A DNA stretch of 64,000 nucleotides, from assembly GCA_030425195.1 (NCBI GenBank), contig JAUIAV010000016.1, positions 1 to 64,000 of the forward strand, read 5' to 3'. The notes under the pieces are model-generated. The model was not told where the DNA came from, searched no databases, and worked only from the letters and a program-made list of their open reading frames with translations. A program made the translations under genes and the position numbers. The DNA is from Gammaproteobacteria bacterium. GTDB lineage: Bacteria > Pseudomonadota > Gammaproteobacteria > Pseudomonadales > Azotimanducaceae. This document shows positions 6,969 to 21,924 of the stretch, in pieces (positions within the stretch are counted from its first letter, which is position 1; each line of letters opens with the position of its first letter).

Positions 6969-9803
6969 ATGACCCATCGCTCAGACCGTCCCGGAAGAGC
7001 CGGGGCAGCCGCCCTCGCCTGGACTCTTCTCGCACTGATACTGATCACCGGCTGCGCCGCCAGCCCACCGGTCACCGAACCGGCACAGCCTGGCGGAGTC
7101 ACCGTCAGAAAGAGCCCCAACGACCTCCGTGACTACCGCTATCTGGTGCTGCCCAACGACCTGCGCGTGCTGCTCGTGAGTGATCCGGATACCGACCGGG
7201 CCGCCGCCTCGCTGACCGTGCTGCGCGGCTCCTATCACGAACCCGCGGAGTACGCCGGACTCGCCCACTTCCTGGAACACATGCTCTTCATCGGCACCGA
7301 AAAGTATCCCGAAGTGGACGGCTACCAGCAGTTCATCTCGGCTCACGGGGGCCAGTCGAACGCCTATACGGCGTCGGATCACACCAACTACTTCTTCGAC
7401 GTGCAGCCGGAGCACTTCAGGCCCGCCATGGACCGGTTCGCCCAGTTCTTCATCAGCCCGCTGCTGGATCCCGCCTACGTGGAGCGGGAGAAGAATGCGG
7501 TGAATTCCGAATACCAGCTGCAGATCCTGGACGACGGCTGGCGGTCAGCGGCAGTGACCAAGGTCGCCATGGATCCGGACTACGAGGGGTCGCGGTTCAA
7601 CATCGGCTCTCTCGATACGCTCGGGGACGGCGTGGACGAAGCGCTGCGCCGCTTCTTCCGTGAGAATTACAGCGCGGATCAGATGGTGCTGGTCGCGCTC
7701 GGCAGCGACAGCCTGGACGAGATGGAGGCCTGGGTACGTCCCATGTTCGAACGCATCGAAAACCGGTCGATCGGCCCCGCGCCTCTGCCGGGAGCGGCAT
7801 TCGACACCACCGATTTCCCCGCCCGGCTGACCTACCGGACCCTGAGCGAACGGCATCGCCTGAGCTTCAATTTTCCGGTGCCTTCTGTCGACGATCACTA
7901 CCGGACCAAGCCCGCCCACTACCTCACCAATCTCCTGGGGCACGAAGGCGACGGCAGTCTGCACCAGCGCCTGAAGGACGCCGGCTGGATCGTGTCCCTG
8001 GGTGCCGGCGTGCAGCGTCTGGATGCACGGAACGCCTTCATCACCATCGACATCGAGCTGACCGAGTCCGGCAGACAGGCAACGGACGACATCACCGCGG
8101 CCCTGTTCGGCTACATCGAGCTGCTGAAGAGCCGTGAGCCGGAAGCCTGGCGCTACGATGAGCAGGCCCGCGCGGCAGCGCTGTCGTTCCGGTATCAGGA
8201 GGCATCCAGTCCCACCGGCTTCGTCTACCGGACGAGCCCGAACCTCGGCCGCTATCCCCCGGAAGAGGTACTGGAGGCCGACTACCTCATGGACGGGCTC
8301 GATCCGGCGCTGGTGAAGACCTATCTGAATCATCTGAGACCGGACAACGTCCTCATCGAGCGTTCCGGGCCGGAGGTAGCCACCGATCGGGTCGAAGCCT
8401 ATTTCAACGTGCCGTACCGTCTTGAAACCGAACTCAGGCCCCCCGCGCAAACCGATACGGCCGGTCTGCGTCTGCCCGAGCCCAATCCCTTTCTGCCGGA
8501 CGCGATGGACATGCTGGTTCAGAGCACGGCGGCGCCAGGCCTCGCGGTGTCGGATCCCGGCATCGAGCTCTGGCTGGCGCCGGATGCCGAGTTCCGGGTA
8601 CCCAGGGCCAACCAGACCTTCTTCCTCGGTCTCGAGGGCGGCCTCTCCGAGCCGAAGGACCTGGCTCTCGCAGACCTGTATGCACGACTGACCAACGACG
8701 CCCTGAACCCCTATGCCTACCCCGCCATGCTGGCGGGTCTCGGTTATCACATCGGCACGGTTCCAAGCGGCTTCCGCCTGAGTCTGACGGGCTATTCCGA
8801 GAAACAGTCCGTGCTCCTGGACCGGGTTCTGGAGGAGTTCACCACGCTGACGATCGACCCCGGGAAGTTCGACCGTTACCGGGCGGAGCTGATACGCGAC
8901 TGGCGTAATTTCAGTCACGAGCGGCCCTACACCCAGGCCTATGCGACCCTTTCCCATCTGCTGCTTTCCACCAGCTTCGCACCCGGTACCCTGGCGGACG
9001 AAGCGGAAAACCTGACCGTGGAAGATCTCCACCGATGGCAGGCGGAACGGCTCCAACGGATCAGCGTGCAGGGGCTCTCCCACGGCAACCTGGATGAGGC
9101 ATCCGTGCGAGACGCCGAAGGTCTGCTGCGCACCCGCCTGCCGGTGGAAGACTTCTCCCTCACCCGACCGGAACTCACCGTGCTCGACGATGCTTATCTC
9201 ATGGAGCTGGAGGTGGCACATGGCGATGCCGCCATGGTGCTGTACGTGCAGGACCGGGAGGCCTCCTTCGAGTCCCGGGCAAAGAGCGCGCTGCTCTCCC
9301 AGATCCTGTCCCAGCAGTATTTTTCCGCGCTGCGAACGGAACAGCAGCTCGGCTACGTGGTTACCATGACGAACCGCACTCTGCGGGACCGGGGCGGCCT
9401 CGTTTTCATCGTGCAGTCGCCGGTCGCTTCCCCGGCGGCCCTGGAACAGGCGACTCTGGCGTTCATGCAGGCCCAGCTGCCCAGGGTCACAGCGCTCGGC
9501 CCGGACGAATTCAATCAGTTCAAGGCGGCTCTGGTGAGCCGTCTCACGGAGCAGCCGAAGAATCTGCGTGAGCGCAATGCCCGCTATCTCGCCGACCTGG
9601 ATGCGGGCGTCACCACTTTCGATTCCCAGGAGCGGATCGCCGGGATCGTCAGCGCCTTGAGTCTCGATGAGATCGTCGACACCCTGCAGACGACTCTAAA
9701 GCGGCTGGCGTCCAACCGCCTGCTCGTCTTCACACGGGGTAAATTCACCGAGGTACCGGCTGCCGGTGTGCCGCTGACGGACGTCAACGCCTTCAGACGC
9801 TGA
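6969..9803 (+). CDS. M16 family zinc metallopeptidase lipoprotein (pitrilysin-like)
   Basis: 944 residues, close to E. coli protease III (962). The lipoprotein signal LILITGC has lipidated Cys29. The inverted zinc motif HFLEH (H100, E103, H104) is followed by the third ligand E181 in NAVNSEYQ, as in the pitrilysin/insulinase M16A group. Four tandem M16 half-domains fit the length. The C-terminal half contains the usual EQQLGYVVT segment. It would degrade peptides in the periplasm while anchored to a membrane. It is convergent with dinG, with eight bases between stop codons. Confidence 0.93.
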   Translation: MTHRSDRPGRAGAAALAWTLLALILITGCAASPPVTEPAQPGGVTVRKSPNDLRDYRYLVLPNDLRVLLVSDPDTDRAAASLTVLRGSYHEPAEYAGLAHFLEHMLFIGTEKYPEVDGYQQFISAHGGQSNAYTASDHTNYFFDVQPEHFRPAMDRFAQFFISPLLDPAYVEREKNAVNSEYQLQILDDGWRSAAVTKVAMDPDYEGSRFNIGSLDTLGDGVDEALRRFFRENYSADQMVLVALGSDSLDEMEAWVRPMFERIENRSIGPAPLPGAAFDTTDFPARLTYRTLSERHRLSFNFPVPSVDDHYRTKPAHYLTNLLGHEGDGSLHQRLKDAGWIVSLGAGVQRLDARNAFITIDIELTESGRQATDDITAALFGYIELLKSREPEAWRYDEQARAAALSFRYQEASSPTGFVYRTSPNLGRYPPEEVLEADYLMDGLDPALVKTYLNHLRPDNVLIERSGPEVATDRVEAYFNVPYRLETELRPPAQTDTAGLRLPEPNPFLPDAMDMLVQSTAAPGLAVSDPGIELWLAPDAEFRVPRANQTFFLGLEGGLSEPKDLALADLYARLTNDALNPYAYPAMLAGLGYHIGTVPSGFRLSLTGYSEKQSVLLDRVLEEFTTLTIDPGKFDRYRAELIRDWRNFSHERPYTQAYATLSHLLLSTSFAPGTLADEAENLTVEDLHRWQAERLQRISVQGLSHGNLDEASVRDAEGLLRTRLPVEDFSLTRPELTVLDDAYLMELEVAHGDAAMVLYVQDREASFESRAKSALLSQILSQQYFSALRTEQQLGYVVTMTNRTLRDRGGLVFIVQSPVASPAALEQATLAFMQAQLPRVTALGPDEFNQFKAALVSRLTEQPKNLRERNARYLADLDAGVTTFDSQERIAGIVSALSLDEIVDTLQTTLKRLASNRLLVFTRGKFTEVPAAGVPLTDVNAFRR

Positions 9804-9811
9804 TCGACTCC

Positions 9812-11914
9812 TCAGCGCGGCTGCGGCGAGAGCTCGAGCCGGTACGGCGGCAGAGAAGCGATGAGGTCGCGTCCGTAGCGTTTGCTGACGATACGCTTGT
9901 CCAGCAGCGTGATGCGGCCCCAGTCACCTTCATGGCGGATCAGACGGCCGCAGGCCTGCACCAGCTTCAGCGCAGCATCCGGCACGGAGAGCTCATAGAA
10001 GGGATTCCGACCCTGGGCCTCGGCCCACTCGGCCATGGCCTGATCCAGCGGATCGTCCGGGACGGAAAAGGGCAGCTTGACGATGATGACGTGCCGGCAC
10101 AGATCGTCCGGCAGATCCACGCCCTCAGCGAAACTGGCCAGACCGAAGAGGACGCTCTGCCGGCCGTCCCGTACGTCTTCCGCATGGATCTCGAGCAGCG
10201 CCTGCTTCGAGCCTTCGCCCTGCACCTTGAGCAGCGGCCGCAGAGACGCATCCATCCGGTCGAGTACGGCGAACATCTGCCGCCAGGACGTGAACAGCAC
10301 GAGCGCCCCGGGATCGTCGCCAATCAGCTCCGGCAGCATGGCCGCCACCTCGTCGGTGTGCGCCTCGAACTCCCTGGGCTCGGCAGTGAGCGGCGGCACC
10401 ACGAATCTGGCGATGTTCGGGAAGTCGAAGGGACTCGGAATCCGGAGCGCCGTTCTGCCCGTGAGACCGGCCCGTTCGAGAAAGCGGTCGAAACGCCCCA
10501 TCGCGGTCAGGGTCGCAGAGGTCAGGATGGCCCCGTAGCAGCGGGACCAGAACTCCCGGATCAGCAGACCGCCCGGCTCGATGGGTGCGCTGACCAGCTC
10601 CACGTCATCGTTCTGACGGTTCAGCCAGCGGGCCTGCACGCCCCCTTCCGGGTCCGGTTTCGAGTAGGCTTCGATGAGTGCCAGCATGGCCAGGGCCCGG
10701 GTCTGCAGCTGACCGACGGACGGCAGCCAGTCCTCCGCTTCGAATCCCCGTTCCCAGTCCCGCTTGCCTTCCTGCACTTCACTCAGCAGCGCGTGGGTCC
10801 GATCCAGCTCGTCGGCCAGGGCGGCAAAGGGCGCCTGCATCTGCTTCGCCGCCAGCAACAGGTTCTCGGGAATCTGACCGACCGGCAGCCTGCAGGTTTC
10901 CAGGGTCTCGTCGCGGGGCTCATAGGCGAGCCCGGAGGCAGCTTCCTCCAGCACGGCCAGTGACTCTGCCGCGCGGGCGCCTGTCTCGGCGATCCGGGTG
11001 GCCGCGTTCACCAGCTCGACCGGCCGCCCGAACCGCTGCGTCATGGTGCCGAGGGCATTCTGCACGTTGTCGAGCCAGATCTGGGTACTGCGGATCCGGC
11101 CCGAGGCCGAAAAATGCTGCTGGGTCTTCTCGGGCAGGTGGTGGGCTTCGTCCACCACGTAGATGGCATCATCCGGATCGGGAAGCACGGCGCCCCCGCC
11201 CAGGGACAGGTCGGCCAGGACGAGATCATGATTGGCCACGATGACGTCGGTGCCTTCCAGCCGGTTCCGGGCCTGGAAGAACGGGCACTGTTTGAAGTAG
11301 GCGCAGCGATTGTTGGTACAGCCGCGATGGTCCGTAGTGACCGGCCGCCAGGCATCCTGGCCGATGGCCTCCGGCCAGCTGTCGAGTTCGCCGTCCCAGC
11401 TGCGTTCGGAGAATGCCTGCAGCATCCCCTGATAGAGGGCGTTGTGGTCCACCGCGTCGTCGACCAGGGATTCGAACAGCGGGGCCTCGGTGCTGTCCGA
11501 GTAGCGCAGCCGGTCATCGAGACGTTTCAGACAGACATAGCGCCCGCGGCCCTTGGCCAGCGCGAAGTCGAACTGCAGTCCGGAACGGGACTTCAGATCC
11601 GGCAGGTCTCTGAGCACCACCTGCTCCTGGAGCGCCACAGTGGCCGTGCTGATGATGACCGTCTTACCGAGACTCCGGCCGATGGGAATGGCAGCCAGAC
11701 AGTAGGCGGCCGTCTTGCCGGTGCCGGTGCCCGCTTCGATCACCGCGATCCGGTCCTCGGGATCCGTCAGGGTCCGGGCAATCCGGGCGATCATCTCCCG
11801 CTGCCCGCGCCGGGGGCGGAAGTCCCGGGCACCGAGCCAGGCACGATAGGCGGTCTGGATCTCGGCTTTGACCGCCTCGGAAAGGCGGCTCTGGATGATG
11901 GGGGCCTCGCTCAT
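9812..11914 (-). CDS. dinG: ATP-dependent DNA helicase DinG
   Basis: 700 residues (E. coli DinG 716). This is an XPD-like superfamily 2 helicase acting 5'-3' on damaged or R-loop-containing DNA. Walker A is AGTGTGKTAAY (Lys67), the DEAH box is VVDEAHH, and SATL is motif III-like. Iron-sulphur cluster cysteines lie between motifs Ia and II (RYVCLKR, then CTNNRCAYFKQC). The C-terminal motif VI region has LVQACGRLIR. The gene stands alone, convergent with the M16 gene. SOS control is known for E. coli, but no LexA box is obvious here. Confidence 0.95.
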   Translation of the reverse strand: MSEAPIIQSRLSEAVKAEIQTAYRAWLGARDFRPRRGQREMIARIARTLTDPEDRIAVIEAGTGTGKTAAYCLAAIPIGRSLGKTVIISTATVALQEQVVLRDLPDLKSRSGLQFDFALAKGRGRYVCLKRLDDRLRYSDSTEAPLFESLVDDAVDHNALYQGMLQAFSERSWDGELDSWPEAIGQDAWRPVTTDHRGCTNNRCAYFKQCPFFQARNRLEGTDVIVANHDLVLADLSLGGGAVLPDPDDAIYVVDEAHHLPEKTQQHFSASGRIRSTQIWLDNVQNALGTMTQRFGRPVELVNAATRIAETGARAAESLAVLEEAASGLAYEPRDETLETCRLPVGQIPENLLLAAKQMQAPFAALADELDRTHALLSEVQEGKRDWERGFEAEDWLPSVGQLQTRALAMLALIEAYSKPDPEGGVQARWLNRQNDDVELVSAPIEPGGLLIREFWSRCYGAILTSATLTAMGRFDRFLERAGLTGRTALRIPSPFDFPNIARFVVPPLTAEPREFEAHTDEVAAMLPELIGDDPGALVLFTSWRQMFAVLDRMDASLRPLLKVQGEGSKQALLEIHAEDVRDGRQSVLFGLASFAEGVDLPDDLCRHVIIVKLPFSVPDDPLDQAMAEWAEAQGRNPFYELSVPDAALKLVQACGRLIRHEGDWGRITLLDKRIVSKRYGRDLIASLPPYRLELSPQPR

Positions 11915-11982
11915 CGAAGGACTTTACCGGTGCCGGAGATCGAGAGCCAGGTACCGGCATGAACGGAGGTCAGAAGCGGACA

Positions 11983-15741
<3,759 letters not shown>

Positions 15742-15836
15742 ACTCGGCTCCCCGGCCGCATGCTGCGACCGTTACTCCTGCTCTTGAACTGCTGCCAGCG
15801 ACCCGGCGCTGCCCACGCCCCGGTCCGGCTCTGACA

Positions 15837-15854
15837 GGCCAGCCTCGGCTAGCC
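15837..15854 (-). other. Hairpin at the smc stop codon
   Basis: On the minus strand a 7-bp stem (GGCTAGC/GCTGGCC, one G-U pair) closes a CGAG loop and includes the smc TAG stop. No T-run follows, so it is more likely an mRNA-end stabiliser or attenuator between smc and zipA than an intrinsic terminator. Confidence 0.35.
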
Positions 15855-18800
15855 TGCCATAGCGGCAGCTTCTTCCACGTCCACGGACACCAGGCGCGAA
15901 ACGCCCGGCTCGTTCATCGTCACGCCCAGCAGCTGATCGGCCATTTCCATGGTCAGCTTGTTATGGGTGATGACGACGAACTGCACGTCCTGGGACATGT
16001 CTTTAATCAGCTCTGCAAAACGCATCACGTTGGCATCGTCGAGTGGCGCATCCACCTCATCGAGCATACATACGGGGCTCGGGTTGAGATGGAAGATGGC
16101 AAAGATCAGCGCGACCGCCGTCATTGCCTTTTCGCCACCAGACAGCAGATGCACGCTGGCGTTACGTTTTCCGGGCGGCCTCGCCATGAGCGAGACCCCC
16201 GTGTCGAGCAGATCCTCCCCTGTCAGTTCAAGATAGGCGTGTCCTCCGCCGAATACTTTCGGAAACAGTTCCCCCAGACGACTGTTTACCGTCTCGAATG
16301 TTTCCTTGAAACGTTGCCGGGTTTCCCGGTCGATCTTCCGGATTGCGGCCAGCAGGGTTTCCAGTGCCTTTTCCAGGTCTTCGTTCTGCTGATCCAGATA
16401 GATCTTTCGTTCCGACTGGGTCTCGAACTCGTCGATCGCAGCCAGATTGATGGGCCCGAGCCGGCTGATCCGCCGGTCCGTGCGCTCCAGTGATTCCGTC
16501 CAGGCCGCCTCGGTGGCGTCTTCCGGCAGCCCGGCCCGCGCTTCTTCCAGCGTCATGCGGGTGCCGCCGATCTGCTCCAGCAGATTCTCGGCCTTCACCT
16601 TCAGGCCCTGCTGAGCCACCCGGGCGCCTTCCAGCTTGCCGCGGATCCCGTTGAGCCTTCCTTCCGCTTCGGAACGGCCTGCTTCCAGTTCCCGGATCTT
16701 CGCATCGGTGTCATCGAGCGCCTTGCGCGAATCGGTGAGCTGGGCTTCCACCTCATGGCGGCCGGCCAGCTTGATCTCGAGATCCTTTTTGAGCTCCGGC
16801 AGAGGTGTTGCACTGTTGGCAATGCCCTGCTGGAGATTGTCCTGCTGCTCCGAGAGCTCCGTGCGCTGCCGGACCAGCCGGTCCCGCGCGGTTTCCGAGG
16901 CGGCGAGCCGGCTCTGCAGGCTCTGCCACTCACCGTTCAGGCCGTGATAGTGGTCGCGGCTGGCCCGCGCCTTGTCACGGGCCGCAGTGAGGGCGGTTTC
17001 CGTTTCTTCCCGGAGGCGGGACAGTTCGACTCGCCGTTCCGTCTGACCTTCCTGAGCCCCGAGCGCTTCGGCCAGAGCGGCCCGGGCTTCCTCCAGGCGA
17101 CCGGACTCCTCTGTCACCTGGTTGAGCAGTTCCTCGCGCTCGCGGGCAAGACGTGCCCGTCGGGCGTCCGCTTCCTCGAGCTGAACCCGGCGAACCCCGT
17201 GATCCGTCTTCAGCTCGCCGAGCGACTGGTTCAGCGCATTGATGTCTGCCTGACGGGCTTCCCGAACGGCCTCCAGGCTCTCGATCCGGCTCCGGCCTTC
17301 GGTAAGACGCACCGTCAGCTCGGCCAGCGTCTGCTCGGCCTCTTCCACACGAAGATTGAGAGTTTCGAGCTCCTGGGCCCGCTGGATGATGCCGGCTTCC
17401 TGGTCGGCGATGACGTAGCGGCGGATCCAGTCCGGTCCGACCCAGACACCCTGACGGGTGATGATGCTCTCTCCCGGCTCCAGGCTCTCCCGGTTCGACA
17501 TGGCTACGGCCACGGACTCGGCAGCGTAGATACCCTGCAGCACCGAACCGAGATGCAGATCGTGGCTGCGGATGAGTGACGCGAGGCTCGGCAGGTCACC
17601 GGACATGTTCACGTCCCGGCTCGCTTCCATGAGGGTGACGCCGCCGTCCTCGAAGGAATCGACGGCAGAAACATAGTCCTCCAGCCGCGCCACGCGGATG
17701 GCCTGCAGGTGATCGCCCAGCACCGTTTCCACCGCCTGTTCCCAGCCCGGCACCACGGACAGCACTTCGCCGAGCCGTTCCGCCTGCGCCAGCCCCTGAG
17801 CCTCGATCCAGTCGTGCGCTTCCCGCTCCTCGCGGCCGAGGGCAGCCCGTTGCAGGGCCTCCAGGCTGGCCAGCTCGTGACGCAGGTCGTGCAGATCGTT
17901 GCGGGCTTCGTCCAGGTTGCGTTCACGCATGATCAGATCTTCGCGGGCCGCGGCCAGCTCCTTGATGCAGTCGTCGATTTCCGCCTCGAGACGGCGGCGC
18001 CGGTCTTCCACCGCCTCGATCTCCGCCGCCAGGGTGCTGACTTCGTCGGAACCGACGGGCGCCGGTGCTGCGGCATCGGTCTCGAGCTGCTGATGGCGGC
18101 TCTTCAGACGGCCGAGCAGCTGCTCCAGGTGCTCGATTCTGGATGCCTGGACTTCCGCATTCCGCTCGTGCTCCGCCGCGGTGCGGGTGAATTCGTCCCA
18201 GTCCTGCTGCCAGCCCCGGAATTTCTGCTCCAGCGCCTGTGCGGCTTCCGCGGCGGCCTTGTCCGTGAACTCGGCTTCCCGGACCTCCGGGCCGATGCGG
18301 GCGATCTGACCCTTCAGCTCGTCGATCTCGCTCTCGTCCATGTCCAGCTGCCGGGCAGTCTCCTGGGCGCGCTGGGCAACGGTCGACAGATCCAGCTCGA
18401 GCTGCTTGACCCGCTCCTGATTGAACTGGATGGCCTCCTCGATGCGGGCGATGTCCGCGCCGAGCTGATAGTAGCGGCCCTGAATCTCATTGAAGCTTTC
18501 GCTCTGATCCGCGTGTGCCTGACGGCAGGCTTCGATCTCCGTGTCCAGGTGCTGCTGACTGGCGGCGGCCTGTTCGAATTCCACTTCCAGCGACTGTATT
18601 TCGGACTGCCGGCCGGCCAGCTCGGCTTCCAGGGCGCTGTATTTGAGCGCATACAGCTGAGCAGTGAGCTGCCGCTCCTCCTCCTTGAGCACCCGGTAGC
18701 GCTCGGCGGCTTTCGCCTGGCGGTCCAGGTGCTTGAGCTGCTTGTCCAGCTCTTCCCGGATGTCGTTGAGACGGGACAGATTCTCCCGGGTATGCCGGAT

Positions 18801-19349
18801 CCGGTTCTCCGTTTCCCGGCGCCGCTCCTTATACTTGCTGATGCCAGCCGCTTCTTCCAGATAGACCCGCAGATCCTCCGGCTTGGCTTCCACCAGCTGA
18901 TTGATCATGCCCTGCTCGATGATCGAATAGCTGCGCGGGCCGAATCCGGTCCCGAGGAAGATGTCCATGATGTCCCGCCGCCGACATTTGTTGCCGTTCA
19001 GGAAATAGGCGGACTGGGAATCCCGGGTGACCTGCCGGCGGATCGATATCTCGGCGTAGGCCGCGTACTCGCCGCCGATCCGGCCATCCCGATTGTCGAA
19101 GATGAGCTCGATGCTGGCGATGGCCGTCGGTTTTCTCGAGTTCGAACCGTTGAAGATGACGTCGGTCAGGTTCTCGCCGCGCAGCTGCTTGGCGGAGCTT
19201 TCGCCCATGACCCAGCGCACGGCATCGATGATGTTGGATTTGCCGCAGCCGTTCGGGCCGACCACGGCACACCGGTTACTGGGGAGGGTGACCGTCGTCG
19301 GGTCGACGAAAGATTTGAACCCTGCGAGCTTGATCTGCTTTAGCCGCAT
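15849..19349 (-). CDS. smc: Chromosome segregation ATPase SMC
   Basis: 1166 residues, normal for bacterial SMC. The N-terminal ATPase half has [16 protein letters not shown] (Lys37). Coiled coil runs at about 170-500, a hinge at about 510-660, and the returning coiled coil at about 670-1000. The C-terminal half has the signature [15 protein letters not shown] and Walker [14 protein letters not shown]. It organises chromosomes, normally with ScpA and ScpB, which are not in this window. The gene begins a run with zipA and ligA. Confidence 0.97.
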   Translation of the reverse strand: MRLKQIKLAGFKSFVDPTTVTLPSNRCAVVGPNGCGKSNIIDAVRWVMGESSAKQLRGENLTDVIFNGSNSRKPTAIASIELIFDNRDGRIGGEYAAYAEISIRRQVTRDSQSAYFLNGNKCRRRDIMDIFLGTGFGPRSYSIIEQGMINQLVEAKPEDLRVYLEEAAGISKYKERRRETENRIRHTRENLSRLNDIREELDKQLKHLDRQAKAAERYRVLKEEERQLTAQLYALKYSALEAELAGRQSEIQSLEVEFEQAAASQQHLDTEIEACRQAHADQSESFNEIQGRYYQLGADIARIEEAIQFNQERVKQLELDLSTVAQRAQETARQLDMDESEIDELKGQIARIGPEVREAEFTDKAAAEAAQALEQKFRGWQQDWDEFTRTAAEHERNAEVQASRIEHLEQLLGRLKSRHQQLETDAAAPAPVGSDEVSTLAAEIEAVEDRRRRLEAEIDDCIKELAAAREDLIMRERNLDEARNDLHDLRHELASLEALQRAALGREEREAHDWIEAQGLAQAERLGEVLSVVPGWEQAVETVLGDHLQAIRVARLEDYVSAVDSFEDGGVTLMEASRDVNMSGDLPSLASLIRSHDLHLGSVLQGIYAAESVAVAMSNRESLEPGESIITRQGVWVGPDWIRRYVIADQEAGIIQRAQELETLNLRVEEAEQTLAELTVRLTEGRSRIESLEAVREARQADINALNQSLGELKTDHGVRRVQLEEADARRARLAREREELLNQVTEESGRLEEARAALAEALGAQEGQTERRVELSRLREETETALTAARDKARASRDHYHGLNGEWQSLQSRLAASETARDRLVRQRTELSEQQDNLQQGIANSATPLPELKKDLEIKLAGRHEVEAQLTDSRKALDDTDAKIRELEAGRSEAEGRLNGIRGKLEGARVAQQGLKVKAENLLEQIGGTRMTLEEARAGLPEDATEAAWTESLERTDRRISRLGPINLAAIDEFETQSERKIYLDQQNEDLEKALETLLAAIRKIDRETRQRFKETFETVNSRLGELFPKVFGGGHAYLELTGEDLLDTGVSLMARPPGKRNASVHLLSGGEKAMTAVALIFAIFHLNPSPVCMLDEVDAPLDDANVMRFAELIKDMSQDVQFVVITHNKLTMEMADQLLGVTMNEPGVSRLVSVDVEEAAAMAG

Positions 19350-19436
19350 CGGGTGGGGGGATCACCAGTCAGAAGTTCGAAGTAGTCTAAAGCAATTGTA
19401 AGAGCAGCGTAACACCCGCATGCGTCGCGAACACTG

Positions 19437-19457
19437 AAAAAACGCGGGAACCGCGTT
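19437..19457 (-). terminator. Rho-independent terminator after the GntR gene
   Basis: Read on the minus strand, AACGCGG-TTC-CCGCGTT forms a 7-bp perfect stem with a three-base loop and runs into TTTT. It starts at the last base of the gntR stop codon, a classic intrinsic terminator. It should insulate smc from the regulator gene. Confidence 0.82.
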
Positions 19458-20158
19458 CACCGGGTACCGTTGGCTCCAACGCAGCCGGCCGCGAGCTTCC
19501 GCTCCCGCGCGTGGTAGGCACGGACCAGTTCCTCCACCCGCTCGAACTCTCCACCGTCGATGGCATCCAACAGCGCCTGGTGATAGCGGAGGGTGTCCCG
19601 GGCGTCGTAAGACGGATGCCGCGAAACCAGGTGCTCCATCCGGAGCCCGGCGGGAATCAGCCCCTTCAGCACGGCGCTCAGGTAGAAGTTGTCCAGCGGC
19701 GGCAGGCTCGCCAGCAGAAATGCCTTGCGGGCTTCCAGGACGGCGGCGGTGTCTGCCTCCCGGACCGCCCGGGCCATCTCCTCGATGGCTTCGGTGAGCC
19801 TGGACAGATCGGGGCGTTCCAGACCGGCCAGCTTGCCGAAGCACAGAGATTGCATCTGCGCGAACACCTCGCAGAAATCGGCAATTTCATTGCTTTCCAT
19901 GGAGCTCACCACCGCACCGCGGCGGGGGATGATCTCGATCAGATGCCGGGATTCCAGGATCAGGAGCGCCTCGCGCACCGATCCTCGGGAAACACCGAGC
20001 TCGCCTGCGACCTTGAGCTCCTGAATGCGGCTGGCGGGCGCCAGACGGCCGGCGATGATCTCCGCACCCAGGTGATCGGCGATCTGCTCTGTCAGAGTGA
20101 GCTGCGGCTCGAACCCCAACTGCCCATCGACCTTCCTCTCAGCCTTCGTCGTCTCCAC
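19457..20158 (-). CDS. GntR family (FCD-type) transcriptional regulator
   Basis: 233 residues. The winged helix-turn-helix (about 20-85) includes GELGVSRGSVREALLILE and HLIEIIPRRGAVVS. The all-helical FCD effector domain (about 95-220) binds small organic acids in this family. I choose the GTG at 20158, preceded by AGGAG with seven-base spacing. It ends in a strong terminator, so it is probably monocistronic. No metabolic gene is adjacent, so the effector and targets cannot be guessed. Confidence 0.87.
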   Translation of the reverse strand: METTKAERKVDGQLGFEPQLTLTEQIADHLGAEIIAGRLAPASRIQELKVAGELGVSRGSVREALLILESRHLIEIIPRRGAVVSSMESNEIADFCEVFAQMQSLCFGKLAGLERPDLSRLTEAIEEMARAVREADTAAVLEARKAFLLASLPPLDNFYLSAVLKGLIPAGLRMEHLVSRHPSYDARDTLRYHQALLDAIDGGEFERVEELVRAYHARERKLAAGCVGANGTR

Positions 20159-20248
20159 AAAACCTCTCCTGGCTTGCGGGCGCAAACCGCACCCGGACTC
20201 ATTTCGACCGTGGCGGAGCGGATTGGTTCGATCACGGTAACCGCGCAG

Positions 20249-21442
20249 TCAGGCAGCAGGCGGCGCCAGCGAGGCCTCCAGCTGTCTGGGCTCGGTCCAG
20301 TCCGAAAGCGTCAGCGCTTCCGACTGCCATTCCCAGTCGCCCGGATGGGCCATGGCCGTGCCGGAACGGCTGAGCCGGACGACGATCTCGATCTCTGACG
20401 CCCGGGACAGCGGGAGTGCGGGATTCATGCTGACGGCATCGTCCAGGCGGACGGTACGCGGAAACCCGGTGGCCGGGCGTCGGACCACGGCATAGGGCAT
20501 GCCGCCGCCCACGGGCCGGGCGATGACGAACAGGGTCATGCCCTCGGGCACGGCGGCATCCGCGTCGATCGCCACATCCACCGCACCGGGCATGACGCCG
20601 AGCCTGGCTCTCGCTTCCTGGAATCCCGCCTCCAGCGTCTGCCGATGTCCCGTCTGCAGTGACGTGGACAGCGCCCGGTTGAGAAGACTCACCGACTCCC
20701 GATACTCGCCCCGCTGAAAGGCGTCGATGGCATACATCTCCAGCACCAGCGGCTGGCTCGGATTACGCTCGAGAATCCGCTCGGCGATGACGCGGCTGGT
20801 CTCGTCGATCTGGCCGTTCGCCGCCATGTATCTGGCCTGCAGCCAGAAGATGTCGATACTGGGGTCGTCACCGCCGTGGGTCTGCCGGGCCATGGAGAAG
20901 GCTTCGGCGGCCCCGGCGAACTGCCCGAGCCTGAGCTTGGCGTGACCGAGCAGGTACCAGCTCTTCGCATCCCCGGGTTTCGAATCCACCCGCGCCTGAA
21001 GACGCGTACGCCAGTCCGTGAGCGCCACCTTGTCCGTGGCAGGATCCAGCTCGAAAACCGCATCCGCACCGGCCAGCCGCATGGCGGCCGGATCTCCCAC
21101 CAGGCTGTAGACGAGCACCGAGGCCACCACCAGCAGCGCGGCACTCACCAGCGCCAGCGCCACGGGCCGTTCCGTCGACGCCGCTTCCCGGGCCGGATGG
21201 CCGGCGGCGCTGTCCACGTCTTCGAGCAGCGCCGCACCCAGCTCGGCTTCGAGCACCGAACGGTCCTCTCCGATCACCATCCCCCCGCTCATCTCCGCGC
21301 GAAGTTCCTCCAGCCGGTCCTGATAGAGGGCGGTGACGGTGGCCGCACGGTCGTCCTCCTGACGCGCCCGCTTCGAACGCAGAGCTCCCAGCACCAGCAG
21401 CGCGCCGGCCGCCAGCAGCAGCGTGGCCCAGAGATAGAACAC
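20249..21442 (-). CDS. ccmI: Cytochrome c biogenesis protein CcmI
   Basis: 397 residues. Two N-terminal membrane segments (about 1-20 and 95-115) flank a cytoplasmic loop. A periplasmic TPR-containing region (about 140-280) follows, then a C-terminal domain typical of CcmI/CycH. CcmI holds apocytochrome c for haem ligation by CcmF/H. It is the last gene of the ccm set, two bases after ccmH. Confidence 0.9.
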   Translation of the reverse strand: MFYLWATLLLAAGALLVLGALRSKRARQEDDRAATVTALYQDRLEELRAEMSGGMVIGEDRSVLEAELGAALLEDVDSAAGHPAREAASTERPVALALVSAALLVVASVLVYSLVGDPAAMRLAGADAVFELDPATDKVALTDWRTRLQARVDSKPGDAKSWYLLGHAKLRLGQFAGAAEAFSMARQTHGGDDPSIDIFWLQARYMAANGQIDETSRVIAERILERNPSQPLVLEMYAIDAFQRGEYRESVSLLNRALSTSLQTGHRQTLEAGFQEARARLGVMPGAVDVAIDADAAVPEGMTLFVIARPVGGGMPYAVVRRPATGFPRTVRLDDAVSMNPALPLSRASEIEIVVRLSRSGTAMAHPGDWEWQSEALTLSDWTEPRQLEASLAPPAA

Positions 21443-21444
21443 GA

Positions 21445-21924
21445 TCAGCGGTCCCCGGCCTTCAGGAGCGACTCCACCCGGGCCCGGTCTTCAGCGGTCA
21501 GCGTGACCTGGGGCTTCGCCCGGACCATTCGCAGGAGGATCCAGATGCCGATCAGCCCGAATACCACCGGCGCCAGCCAGAGGACCCAGGTGCCCGGTTT
21601 GAACGGCGGGTCATAGAGCACGAAATCGCCGTAACGTTCCTGCAGGTAGTCACGCACCTCCTGATCGGTCATCTCCTCTTCCACCAGCAGCCGCCAGACG
21701 GTGGTGCGCAGATCCCGAGCGATGGGTGCATCGGAGCCGGACAGGTTGGTGTTCAGACACTTGGGGCAGCGGAACTCGTCGATCAGTGCCCGGTAACGGC
21801 TCTCCATTTCCTCGGACGGAAAATCGAAGACGTCCACCTGTCCTGCCGCGAACGTGGACGGAGCCAGGCCGGGTGTAAGCACCAGACCGATGATCAGGAT
21901 CACGGCGAGCCGCAGCTTACTCAT
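21445..21924 (-). CDS. ccmH: Cytochrome c maturation thiol oxidoreductase CcmH
   Basis: 159 residues. It has a signal peptide, a periplasmic helical domain with the redox motif [10 protein letters not shown] (Cys53/Cys56), and a C-terminal membrane segment (about 110-130). It reduces the CXXCH cysteines of apocytochrome c together with CcmG. It overlaps the ccmG gene by eight bases. Confidence 0.95.
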   Translation of the reverse strand: MSKLRLAVILIIGLVLTPGLAPSTFAAGQVDVFDFPSEEMESRYRALIDEFRCPKCLNTNLSGSDAPIARDLRTTVWRLLVEEEMTDQEVRDYLQERYGDFVLYDPPFKPGTWVLWLAPVVFGLIGIWILLRMVRAKPQVTLTAEDRARVESLLKAGDR